Assembly: GCA_964017045.1 (NCBI GenBank)
Contig: OZ024811.1
Coordinates: 8,457,674 to 8,521,673, forward strand
Source: Omphiscola glabra
Lineage: Eukaryota > Mollusca > Gastropoda > Lymnaeidae
Length of the DNA stretch: 64,000 bases
Direction: 5' to 3'
The position numbers were made by a program, and so were the translations under genes. This document shows positions 11,501 to 25,500 of this stretch, in pieces. The notes below the pieces were generated by a model. That model saw only the letters and a program-made list of their open reading frames with translations. It was not told where the DNA came from and made no database searches. Position 1 is the stretch's first letter. Every line of letters starts with the position of its first letter.

Positions 11501-14500
11501 GAAAGTGCATTTGATAGGTTCTTCGCAGTTAGCTGATGGCCGTATAATGAAACATCGTGGGCCGTAAACCGAAAAAAAAAGCCATAATTTAAAAAGGCCG
11601 TAATAGCGAAATGCCGTATAAAGAGCGGCCGTATAGCGAGGTATAGGTGTACTAAAGCAGAGCCGCCTAAGGGGAGACGTTGAAACTAAAGAGAGGATAT
11701 CTATTGGCCGTATAATGAAACATCGTGGGCCGTAAACCGAAAAAGTGCCGTAATTTAAAGTTGGCCGTAAAGCGAAAAGCCGTATAAAGAGCGGCCGTAT
11801 AGCGAGGTATAGGTGTACTATTAATTAGAATCGTGTTTGTGTAAAAAAAAAAGAAAGCCATGGTAATAAAACATGATCATGGCAGTTTTGTGCACTATAT
11901 TTTAGTGTTATATGACTACAATTTAGGACATTTCAATTTTTTTCATTACAGACAACACTTAGACGAGAGGTCCCCAAACATTTTTGTCTCAAAGACCACC
12001 TGCCATGTTTTTCTGTTTTGGGTAGACCCCCGCTTACCTGATATTGAGTTTTTGCAAATTCATTAACTTCAAATGTTTCTGTGTCAGCCGGTATAGTGCT
12101 ACTCACTTTGAAAGATTTACATTTATAACGGTAGTGAAGTGAAGTGTAGTGTGAACAACTTTTAAAAAAAACAAGTTAACTTTTATACATTTATTTATTA
12201 AATTAAAATTAAAAAGAACCAATTTAAAATTAACTTTCTGTAACATAAAATAACTAAGCAAAAAAAAATGTTTTTAGTGTGAGGGATGAACATGACGCTT
12301 TAGTAATACATTTTCAACATTTGGCATCAATTTAGTTAGGTTTAATTTCAAATCTCATCCGTTAATGATGTCCAGTTTTTTTTTTTTTTTTTTTTTTTTT
12401 TCTTTGGAGATTAGTAACTGCGCTGAGACCCCTTTCCACTAGGTATGAGGATGAAAAGCAATTAAAAACTTTCTCGCGATATTCTATAATACGGGATTTT
12501 TACTTCATAGTTACTGTTATAATTTATGTAGGAAGATATATGTCTTTATATTATAAGGTAATATTATGTAAGTAAAAAGGTACTATCTGTGTATATGGAA
12601 TGCTAAAATAGAAGTCAAGACCTGCTTACATGAGATCCGCTATCGTTGACCCCCATTTTCATTTCATGGACCCCAATATTTTTCGCTGACATAGACCCCT
12701 TGCAAGTTGCCATCGACCCCTAGGGTCGATATAGACCACTTTGGGAATCACTGACTTAGAAGTATATACATAGCATACTATTTCTAAGAGCCGTAAAAGA
12801 TTCATTGAATTTACATTGATTTCAATGGGAAAAGTTATTTCAGTTAATTAACGTTTCGGTTAAAGAACGGATTCAGTTCGTTATCGGAGGTTCCATGTAA
12901 TTATTTAAAGGAAAATTCACTTACCTTGGTCATTAATCAATTATTATTATCAATACAATTTATAATGTGATCATAACGTATGTGTATAATCTACAATTTT
13001 GTTTTGTTTTATCAACAATTTATCATCATATTCATTACGAGTTATAGTCATAAATGAATTTGTCGGGTGTCACACGGTATTCGAAAAGCCTTATTGCCCC
13101 TACTGTATATGCTCAAAACGCCAAGAGCCACATGGGCTTTCAAAATGTCACATCAGGAGGCCAGCAACAGTTGCTGCCCTTGCCAGAATAATATAGTCAA
13201 AAGAGACACATGTCTAAGGGCCCCTTTTCTTTGGGGGGGGGGGGGCGACAAGTGATCTATTGGAAAGGAGTGGGATGGCTTTTCATTCGATTTTTTTAAC
13301 GTAATAACATAATGTATAGTCATCTTCATTAATAACATGGTGTAGAATTGGTTGGGGGAGGGTGTAGTTAGAAAAAGTAAAGGAAACGACATAAGTCGTC
13401 AAGTTTTCCTGATATAGCAATCATCAAGAAGGATTTTGAGAGACTGTCGTCTTATAATAATGAATAGAATAAATATTGCAATTGCAGCTAATTGGATTAG
13501 TGGATAAGTGACCAAAAATTTAAAACAAAAAGATATTTACCTTTTCACTCCTGGTATTTATTTATAAGGTTTAATGGAACTCAACAAGTTAAAGGAGATG
13601 CGTATGTACGTTGGATAGCAGTGTGATACCTTGACTAAATGTTTTTCGAGGCGAATTCCAAAATGGTACGCCACCCCAAAATACATATCGATAATATCAT
13701 ATAATGTTAGAGATATGTTACGGTCTCCCTATGGACGCCAAGGCGGCAAATAGTCGTGTCATTGAGTTGCTTTTAGGCGCTGGTACAGGTCGGACAACTC
13801 ACTCAAATAATTACGGACATCTCCACAATTTGTTCGGACACAAATATTTGTACGGACATACTTTTTAACTTGCTGCAATTATAAAACAAAAATATAATCA
13901 AATAAATAAATAATAAAAATAAAAATATCCTTACGACTATGTTTTGGTCTATGTATGCTATGTCAAATGTCGTATGATTATTTGTTATCATTCTATGTTA
14001 TTTTTGGAGGGGGTGGTACTTTATTTCATGACAATTTTCACCAGTGTTATCTTTATTTATTATTGCGATCAGACATGTGCAGGTTTACGCACATTTAAAA
14101 TAAAAACTCAAATTGGTTGTTATAGTTTCAATTTAATATATTGTGTTTTGTTTGATCGGATTTATTTTTATGAATAACAATATAGCGCGAGAGTTGTGAA
14201 ATGTCAGTAGTAGGTGAAGTGTATAGTAAAGGTATAGATAGCGAGTGAAAAATTAATGGTAGATACCTTTTCCTATTTACAGAAAGCAACACCACAAGAG
14301 TCAGTAGATAAACTTTCAGATAGCTTGAAAACCGAAAGAATGTTCATTTTGACAGTTTTCATCCTTTCATTTTGGCAGTCAACATCTTTTAATTTGACAG
14401 TTTTCATCTTTACATTTTGACAGTTTTCATCTTTACATTTTGACAGTTTTCCTTTAGACTGTTTTTATCTTCTCAATTTGACAGTTTTCATTTTTTCATT

Positions 14501-16510
14501 TTTTAATTTTGACAGTTTTCATCGTTTGCATTTTGACAGTTTTCATCCTTTCATTTTGACATTTTCATCCTTTCAATTTGACAGTTTTCATTTTTACAGT
14601 TTTCATCCTTTCAATTTGACAATTGACAGTTTGTATCTTTTCATTTTGACAGTTTTCATCTTTTTATTTTGTCAGTTTTCATCTTTTTATTTTGTCAGTT
14701 TTCATCTTTTCATTTTGACAGTTTTCATCTTTTCATTTTGTCAGTTAGAGGGACATTAGTGTAGCTAGTGGGACATTAGTGTAACTAGTGGGACTGTAGT
14801 GTAGCTAGTGGGACATTAGTGTAGCTAGAAGGACATTAGTGTAGCTAGTGGGACATTAGTATAGCTAGTGTGACATTAGTGTATCCAGAGTGACATTAGT
14901 GTAGCTAGGGTGACATTAGTGTAGCTAGAGCAGCGGTTCTCAAACTGTGGGTCGCGACCCCTTTGGGGGTCGAATGACCCTTTCCCAGTGTTCGCCTAAG
15001 ACCATTGGAAAACACATATACAAACAGTTATGAAGTAACTACGAACATAATTGTGTGGTTGGGGATCGCTGCAGCATGAGGGACTCTATTAATGGGTCGC
15101 GGCATAAGGAAGGTTGAGAACCACTGAGCTATAGGGACATTAGTGTCGCTAGTGGGACATTAGTGTAGCTAAAAGAGTTGTTCACATTGTATTTCACTAG
15201 AAATGTTTTTGTGTCAATATTTTGAAAACACATATATAAATATGTATCACACGTGTTTGAGATAGTGGTTATAAAAGGTATCAGGACTTTGTAAAGCACG
15301 GCAAAGCTATCGTAGGTAGTCGACGTGCTTTACGAATCCTTACACTTCATATAGGTCTGGAGTTTATGAAGTAGCGATACCTTCTTTAAAGTATCGATAC
15401 CTTTAATGTAGCAGACGTTGAGTAAGCAGATTATGTCAGTACATTTGCTTGTTGACAGTGGAGCAGTCATGCGAACTATCACGAGATGAAGAACGAGACA
15501 GTAATTGGGACATTGTACAAGGGTTGATATATGTCTCATTAGGACACATTGTACGAGGGTTGCCATATGTCTCATTAGGACACGTTGTACAAGGGTTGCC
15601 ATATGTCTCATTAGGACACGTTGTACAAGGGTTGTCATATGTCTCATTAGGACACGTTGTACAATGGTTGCCATATGTCTCATTAGGACACGTTGTACAA
15701 GGGTTGCCATATGTCTCATTAGGACACGTTGTACAAGGGTTGCCATATGTCTCATTAGGACACGTTGTACAAGGGTTGCCATATGTCTCATTAGGACACG
15801 TTGTACAATGGTTGCCATATGTCTCATTAGGACACGTTGTACAAGGGTTGCCATATGTCTCATTAGGACACGTTGTACAAGGGTTGCCATATGTCTCATT
15901 AGGACACGTTGTACAAGGGTTGCCATATGTCTCATTAGGACACGTTGTACAAGGGTTGCGTTGTAACTGGGTGTGGCGGTGCACTAGGATGGTTCTTTAA
16001 AAAAACGGAAAATTTATGTTTGATATTGTAATAGAAAAAATCAAAGTCTAATTGTTAAAGAAAAATGAACGTGTGATTGCTACGTAAAAGTTAAGGTCTG
16101 TTTCCTGAAAAAATTGCAAATCTTGATCTAATGAATATAAACAATATCAAAAACAGGAGTATCAAAATATATTTTTAGTATCAGAAGTATCAACACGGTA
16201 ATAACAAAATTTCAACAATGAATTAAGGTCTACAGAATTTAACTATCACAACGTGACCTTTATAGTATTAACATAACAACCAAACTATCACAAACTGTCC
16301 TGTCTAGTATCAACGTAACAGAAAACTATCACAACTTGACATGTCTTGTATCAACATAACAGAACTAAACTATCACAACATGACTGCACTATCACGACAT
16401 GACTACACTATCCCAACTTGACGTGTCTGGAGGACGCCACAACTTAATCCTATTTCACGGCTCCATGGTCACAGTCAGTTGGTCTGATATTATCATCCAT
16501 CTTTTCTGTT

Positions 16511-16546
<36 letters not shown>

Positions 16547-19500
16547 TGCTCTCTCTCTCTCACACCCTCTCTCTCTCTAGCTCCCTTTTCTCACTTTCTT
16601 TCTCTTTCATTCTCTCAATTTCCCTGTAACTCGCTCACATTCTCTCCTTGTTTTTCATTCAATTTTATTTCTATTCTCTTTGTCTCTGATAATCTCTCAT
16701 TCTTTCCAACAACTGCCCTCTATATCATCCACTTTACTTCTGGAAACACACGACGACTGTAGCTATGGACCGTTGACAAATGGACGTAAGTGTTGAAGAT
16801 GCGGGAGTTTCAGTAGTGTTACTTATGGCACTGACTGTAATGGACGACGTCTATGGGACCATGACGTATGTATGACCAGGGGGGTCTCATTTTATGTCTT
16901 TGTTTATTATTGAGGGCATTTGGGGCGGGGATTTAAGGATGTTTCATTGGAATTTATTATTTAGATTTCAACAATGAAAACAACAATTAAATTCCCTAAC
17001 ACGATACCGAACAATGGGCACTCATTGACCATCTAGATTGTGTCCCAAACAATGGGCACTCATTGACCATCTAGATTGTGTCCCAAACAATTGAAACTTA
17101 TTTATCACCTAGACTTTGCCCCAAACAATCGATACTTATTGATCACTTAGATTTTGTCCGAAACAATTGACACTTATTGACCCCCAAAAGTCTACCGATA
17201 ATATGTTCTTACTGAAATGTTCATTATGAAATGCGCTAAGACATGTACATTGTGACATATACACTGACGACATACTGACGCATACGGACTAATACTGACC
17301 ACATAAAGATTAATACCGACCACCAACGGACTAAAGCTCACCAAATAGTGACCATACACTGACCATATACTGACCGAAGTCTGATAACATCCATATTTTT
17401 CTGACCATGATGGACATGGTTGTTTTCAAATTATGACAGTGCGTTCAACCCTGATTACAAGCTGACCTTATGCTGACCACATACTACCTAATGCTGGCTA
17501 CATATTAACAACATAGCTACCACATACTGACACATACTGGCCTCATACTGATCACATAGTAACCACCCATTGAAGCATACTGGCGACATACTGACCACAT
17601 ACTGGCCACATGCTGGATACAAACTGACCACAAACTGACTACACCCTAGATTGTTTCAGACCATAAAGGTCATGTTTGAATGTCCCGACTGTGTCTATCA
17701 TAAACAAACTGACAAAGCACTTAAAACTTACTATTATTTCAGACCATGACAGTAACAGGTGTTCTCAAGACTGCTCGTCTACTTAGGCTACTGCGTGTCA
17801 TTCGTAGAATTGAAGCATTTGCGGAGTATGGATCTGCTGTGTTGTTGCTCTTGATGGTGACCTTCACCTTGATAGGTCATTGGCTAGCTTGCATTTTCTA
17901 TGCCATTGCCACAATGGAGCGACCACAACTACATGCACCGATCAGGTAATTTAAACTCATCATCATTTAAAGTACCTGCTATAAGCCACACATATTGAGC
18001 CGGGCATATCTCTGACATGAGCCACACATATTGAGCCGGGCATATCTCTGACATGAGCCACACATATTGAGCCGGGCATATCTCTGACATGAGCCACACA
18101 TATTGAGCCGGGTATATCTCTGACATGAGCCACACATATTGAGCCGGGCATATCTCTGACATGAGCCACACATATTGAGCCGGGCATATCTCTGACATGA
18201 GCCACACATATTGAGCCGGCATATCTCTGACATGAGCCACACATATTGAGCCGGCATATCTCTGACATGAGCCACACATATTGAGCCGGCATATCTCTGA
18301 CATGAGCCACACATATTGAGCCGGAATATCTCTGACATGAGCCACACATATTGAGCCGGGCATATCTCTGACATGAGCCACACATATTGAGCCGGGCATA
18401 TCTCTGACATGAGCCACACATATTGAGCCGGCATATCTCTGACATGAGCCACACATATTGAGCCGGCATATCTCTGACATGAGCCACACATATTGAGCCG
18501 GAATATCTCTGACATGAGCCACACATATTGAGCCGGGCATATCTCTGACATGAGCCACACATATTGAGCCGGGCATATCTCTGACATGAGCCACACATAT
18601 TGAACCGGCATATCTCTGACATGAGCCACACATATTGAGCCGGGCATATCTCTGACATGAGCCACACATATTGAGCCGGCATATCTCTGACATGAGCCAC
18701 ACATATTGAGCCGGGCATATCTCTGACATGAGCCACACATATTGAGCCGGCATATCTCTGACATGAGCCACACATATTGAGCCGGCATATCTCTGACATG
18801 AGCCACACATATTGAGCCGGGCATATCTCTGACATGAGCCACACATATTGAGCCGGCATATCTCTGACATAAGCCACACATATTGAGCCGGGCATATCTC
18901 TGACATGAGCCACACATATTGAGCCGGCATATCTCTGACATGAGCCACACATATTGAGCCGGCATATCTCTGACATGAGCCACACATATTGAGCCGGCAT
19001 ATCTCTGACATGAGCCACACATATTGAGCCGGGCATATCTCTGACATGAGCCACACATATTGAGCCGGGCATATCTCTGACATGAGCCACACATATTGAG
19101 CCGGCATATCTCTGACATGAGCCACACATATTGAGCCGGGCATATCTCTGACATGAGCCACACATATTGAGCCGGCATATCTCTGACATGAGCCACACAT
19201 ATTGAGCCGGGCATATCTCTGACATGAGCCACACATATTGAGCCGGCATATCTCTGACATGAGCCACATATATTGAGCCGGCATATCTCTGACATGAGCC
19301 ACACATATTGAGCCGGGCATATCTCTGACATGAGCCACACATATTGAGCCGGCATATCTCTGACATAAGCCACACATATTGAGCCGGGCATATCTCTGAC
19401 ATGAGCCACACATATTGAGCTGGGTATATCTCTGACATGAGCCACACATATTGAGCCGGGCATATCTCTGACATGAGCCACACATATTGAGCCGGCATAT

Positions 19501-22500
19501 CTCTGACATGAGCCACACATATTGAGCCGGGCATATCTCTGACATGGGCCACACATATTGAGCCGGCATATGTCTGACATAAGCCACACATATTGAGCCG
19601 GACGCATCTTTGACATAAGCCACACATATTGAGCAAAACATACAGAGCCGGGCGTATCTCTGACATAAGCCACGCATTGGTTGGGCATATCTCTGACATA
19701 AGATCAATGAGAATAAACATAACAATTGATTAATTTTAAACATATTAAGTAGAACAATTGATTAATTTTAAACAAAGTAAGTAGAACAAGTGATTTATGT
19801 CAAACATATTAAGTAGAACAAGTGATTTATGTTAAACATATTAAGTAGAAAAAGTGATTTATCTTAAACGTATTAAGTAGAAAAAGTGATTTATGCTGAA
19901 CTCCACATGTAAATAACAAAAGTGAAAATAAATAAGTCAACACTACTAAGTGGCTGTCAAGTAAGTCTTAAATATTACAATGTATCGGCTCCAAGTGGTT
20001 GTCTATAGACATCACCATGTAATGGCTCCAATGTATAGCCTATAGACATCACCATTTAATGGCTCCAAGGGATAGCCTATAGATATCACCGTGTAATGGC
20101 TCCAAGGGATAGCCTATAGACATCACCATGTAATGGCTCCAAGGGATAGCCTATAGATATCACCATGTAATGGCTCCAAGGGGTATCCTAAAGACATCAC
20201 CATGTAATGGCTCCAAGGGGTAGCCTATAGGCATCATCATGTAATGGCTCCAAGGGATAGCCTATAGACATCACCATGTAATGGCTCCAAGGGGTAACTT
20301 ATAGACATCATCATGTAATGGCTCCAAGGGGTAGCCTCTAGACATCACCATGTAATGGCTCCAAGGGGTAGCCTATTGACATCATCATGTAATGGCTCCA
20401 AGGGGTAGCCTATTGACATCACCATGTAATGGCTCCAAGGGGTAGCCTCTAGACATCACTATGTAATGGCTCCAAGGGGTAGCCTCTAGACATCACCATG
20501 TAATGGCTCCTAGGGGTAGCCTCTAGACATCACCATGTAATCGCCCCAAGGGGTAGCCTCTAGACATCACCATGTAATGGCTCCAAGGGGTAGCCTATTG
20601 ACATCACCATGTAATGGCTCCAAGGGGTAGCCTATTGACATCACCATGTAATGGTTCCAAGGGGTAGCCTATTGACATCACCATGTAATGGCTCCAAGGG
20701 GTAGCCTACAGACATCACCATGTAATGGCTCCAAGGGGTAGCCTATAGATATCACCATGTAATGGCTCCAAGGGGTAGCCTATAGACATCACCGTGTAAC
20801 GGTTCCAATATAGACATCAACTTGCAACGGCTCCAAGTGCTAGCCTATAGATTTAAACTCACTCGAGTTAATGGCGCCCTCTCTAAATATCTTTGAAAAT
20901 CATTTAAATCTCTTCAGATTGTCATGTTACATTCTGCCTGTGATGTCCAGCCCCCACCCCCTTCCTTATTCTTCGTCTTATGCTTTAATTTATGGTAACA
21001 TATTGTTATTCCAGTTGGTTGGATACTCTAGCCAATCAGACAGAGATGTACTTTTACCCAAACGACTCCATGTCTGGTCCCACAATCAAGTCAAAGTATA
21101 TTACAGCACTTTACTTCACATTTACCAGTCTAACCAGCATTGGCTTTGGAAATATAGCGCCCAACACAAACATGGAAAAAATATTTTCAATCTTTGCAAT
21201 GATGCTTGGGTGTAAGTATCACTTTCTTATCTTTCTGTACTTGTTTGTGAATATAAAGTGTAAGCTAACTGTACCGTTCGTGAGTATATAAACTGTACTC
21301 TAACTGTACCGTTTGTGAGTCTATAAAGTGTAAACTAACTGTACCGTTTGTGAGTGTATAAAGTATAAGCTAACTGTACCGTTTGTGAGTATATAAAGTG
21401 TAAACTAACTGTGACAATTTGGATATGCTACATGAGTTACTCTGAGAGATTGTATGATTTACTTTTAATTGAAACCGTAGAGGGAATGATAATTCCATTG
21501 ATAATGTTGGTCAAGGGTAGGATGGATTCGGACAAAGTCGATTTTTATTGAGACCAACGTTTAAATAATGTTACCAAAATAGTATGTTTTGTTTTGTTAT
21601 GCATTTTCGGGATCTTCAAATGTTTTAAAGAAATCTCATTCCCAATACTGTATTTGCTGGGTTTTTCCAGATCCGTGGCAAGCAAAGCAATCCCAAATAA
21701 ATGTGAACATAGTCCAAGTATTTTCTGTTCATTTAAAAAGCTTAAGTATCTACAATGAGAGGGGCGTACTGAAATTGAGAAAGACATTTGAGCATTCAGT
21801 GCGAGCTTATGGTCCAAGGGTGGCAATGGCCGAAAAATGTGAGAACCACTGCTCTAGATGGAATTGTTTTTGGATATCTAGGTGTGCTTTGTATCGATAT
21901 ATGTGTTTAGTCGATAGTCGAGGTATGTTGTTGATAAATATGTTATAGTTTGGATAGCTCTTTGTTAATATTAGGATTAGAAAGCTGTGTGTTTTATATT
22001 TATGCGTTTTGTTGATACTTACGTGCGTTGTTGATATCTCTATGTGTTTTTATAGTTATGTCTTTTTTTATACGTCTTGTGTTGTTGATTGCTCTGTCTG
22101 TAATTTTTCATTTCTATGTCATGATAGGTCTGTGTGTTTATTGGTCAGTGTGTTGTTGATACTTGTGAGTGTGTTTTATCATAGGTCAATGTCCTCTTGA
22201 TACTTACTTATGTGTGTTGTTCATAGCGTCTTGTTGATACGTGTATGTTTTGTTCATAGGTTAGTGTGCTGTTGATACTTGTGTGTGTGTGTTGTTCATA
22301 GGTCAATGTGTTGTTTATACTTGTGTATATTGCATATAGTTCAGTATGTTGTTGATACTTGTGTGTGTTACTCATAGGTCAATGTGTTGTTGATACGTGT
22401 GTGTGTTGCTCATAGGTCCGTGCGCTGTTGATACGTGTGTGTGTGTTGTTCATAGGTCCGTTTGTTGTTGATACTTGTGTGCGTGTTTCTGTTAGGTTGT

Positions 22501-25500
22501 TAAAAAAGACTTTTACTCCAACTAAAAAAAATGAAAAAACCCATTAGGAATAAGGCGGAGTGATGTTGTTTGTCGTGGTCGATGGGTGTGATTTATGAAG
22601 AGAGCCGCCCTTTCCATCCTTTGGCCACCCTTCCATCATTGGGCTTACGCACTCAAAACTGAATGTTCTCTCCTCATATTTATGAATCGATTTTCTTTTG
22701 ATAGATCCAGTATCGCGTCTGTTTTTGTAATCGATGCTTACGATCCATAATACAATACTCGATAAATGTACCCTAAAATACATTTGAATCAGATGCACAG
22801 AATATGTTTGCTTTGTTTTGTTGTTAGACATTTATTCCAAATGCAAACTAAAGCAACGCCGGGTACATTGGCTAGTGGATCATTATAAGGTTGTTATCAT
22901 GTCAATATATATTTTACTGCCTCTATAAATGATTCTGTCATGATATGACTTTATGTTATTGTGCTGTCAATATATATGTCACTGACATAATATCCCTATA
23001 TATCACTTTTATAATTTCAAAAAATATATCACTCGCATGTCACTATATGTCAACTACCATGACTTGAAAATGATTTAATGAAATATTTTCAAGAGTACCT
23101 GTAACACAATAACGTACTAAAGACCACCACCCGAGCAGTTCGACCCGCGTACGGAGATCTTCATTGTTGACCAATGCTGTTGATCAGGAAACCCCGAAAG
23201 GGAGTGAGGTCGCGGAATGAATCGCCATCAAATATTGACTCCCTGGACGCCGGAGTGAAGACGCCAGATTACATGGGACGGAACGAGACTATATTTGCTA
23301 GACTCATATCTTTGGGTGCTGACTGACGTGTTGGTCTTGACATCGACCATCAATCTATTCAAAGAACCGGACCATCAGAATATTTTTGCATCGGCCGCTG
23401 TCTTACCATACGAGCGATGTTACAGTACTAGCTTTCATTGGTTGGGCTTTTCTTTTAGCCTCTGGATTTTCTCGTTGTAATTGGCAGGTCGCCAAGGGTT
23501 AATTCACAGCTAGCGTTATCTGGAGATTCGAGTTTTCTTAACGTATCGTTTAGATTTAGAGGTTATTGTCTCAGATTGTTTCAATGTGGCTGACTCAGAT
23601 GTGGCTGGATTAAATGTGCTTGTGTCAAATGTGGTTGGATTAAATGTGGTTGCCTCAGATGTGTTTGGCTTTAATGTGTTTGGATTAAATGTGGTGGTCA
23701 CAGATGCGGTTGTTTCATAATTGTATTTATCTCTGGCTACTCTACTTACTTGTATGCTGGAATAAAACTGATCTCAATGATCTGACTCTGTCACTTCATG
23801 TCTGCCAAAGACTTCCCCTCTATGGATCATGTTGTCCCCTTCTGTCAGCTTCTTCCTATGATGCCCCCTTCTACCCTATAGTGCCCCCTACTACTCTATA
23901 ATGCCCCCGTACGGCACAACCTAAATCTGATCTTATACAAACTCAATGTGTATGGGTGTAGTGGAGGCAGTAAAAAAAATAGCCTCCATTTGAGGACCCT
24001 TTGAGGGCTGTAATTGACTCGTGATCCGTGTTCACATTGTCAACCCTGTGTCTCCCGCTGCCAAGGCTGGAATCGGCCTGGGAATTTATGGTTGTCAAGT
24101 ACAAACTCTAGTTATATTTAAATCTTATATGTCTAATGAACACTCGTTCAAACATCGATTTATTAATAATCTACACCTTAAGATGTGTCTATGGAAATAC
24201 TCGCTACTAAAAATGCAGAATCAACACACATAAAAATTAAACGTCTAAAAATGAATCCGCCCTGGAAATGTTTCCACGATACCGATCTTCCTGGGATCAA
24301 TGGACCGGAAATGACGCTGGCCCTGAAAGCTGCTCATTTCCCGCCCTTAACAGCCAAGAGTTCCCTCCCCCACTCTTCAAATCTCCCAGCACGAAATTCA
24401 CCATAATATCACTGCTATCTTAGAAAGATTTAGTTTGCAATAGTTTTAGAGGAATAACTTATAAGATATTCAGTGGTATTTTTTCGTCTTAATGTGCTCC
24501 TTAACAATATTTAATTTTTTAAAATATATAATTCATTGCATTACTACACTCTATCAATGACTACATTGGTAGACTTAAAGGATATTAATGTGTGTGTCCC
24601 ATCAACCCTTAATACCAGCAAGCTAAAGAGAACGCACTTAACGCCTGATAAGCTAATTGAGAACGCCCTTTATGCCTGGCACGCTAGATGAGAACGCCCT
24701 TCATGCCTGGCACGTTAGATGAGAACGCCCTTTATGCCTGGCACGTTAGATGAGAACGCCCTTTATGTCTGGCACGTTAGATGAGAACGCCCTTTATGAC
24801 TGGCACGTTAAGAGAGAACACCCTTAAAACCAGTCACGCTAGATATGAACGCCCTTTACGCCTATCACCCTAGATGAGAACGCCCTTGTCTCTAGTTCAA
24901 AATGCGTACTAATTGATGTCACTGTCTGATGTTCTTGTAATGCTAGTTCATTATTTTAAGTTCTTATGTCCTGGAGAAGGATGTCATTGCGTTATCTGCA
25001 TATAAACTTACTAATAAGGGTTATTTCTTATGTTTCTTTAGCTCTACTAAGTGCAGCTATTTTTGGTAACGTTTCTTCCATAATGCTGAGAGTCTACCAA
25101 GGATCCGATGAATATCACGAGAAGGTTCAGAGCGTCAAGGAATTCGTCAACTTTCACCATATTCCAAAAACTCTGGCTAATCGATTACAAGAATCGTTTC
25201 AACATACCTGGTCATATACTAACGGCATCGATATGAACAATGTAAGTAACCTCTGAATTCCATGAATTGATATTCTTATGATACAAAAAAGTTGTGGATA
25301 TTGCTAATTAAAAGGCAAGATAAGTTTATAAAATGATGTTCAGATTTCTTACGTATGAATATATTATTTCTGAACATTGGAATAAATAAAACATTAAACA
25401 ACCTTTAAAAACTAAGTTTTTCGTATGAATCTTTTATAAAATATAATATCGAGCAATGTAGTTGGTGCTGAAAATTTTATAAAACATGCATTCAAGTAAC

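Noticed and set aside
13067..13255. Short open frames near the G tract with [14 protein letters not shown]
   Set aside because: No splice context or family. Probably part of a dispersed repeat.
15436..16000. Long open frames on both strands with [15 protein letters not shown] repeats
   Set aside because: A 36-bp satellite whose period is a multiple of three. No splice sites, family match or non-repetitive coding part.
17929..19743. Three overlapping minus-strand open frames of about 570-600 codons rich in Met, Cys and Gln
   Set aside because: They are translations of the 36/35-bp minisatellite. All three frames are open because the unit lacks stop words on that strand, and the peptides are pure periodic repeats.
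24185..24406. Short open frame [20 protein letters not shown]
   Set aside because: The coding-like look is not supported by splice sites or homology that I recognise. Too short to claim.
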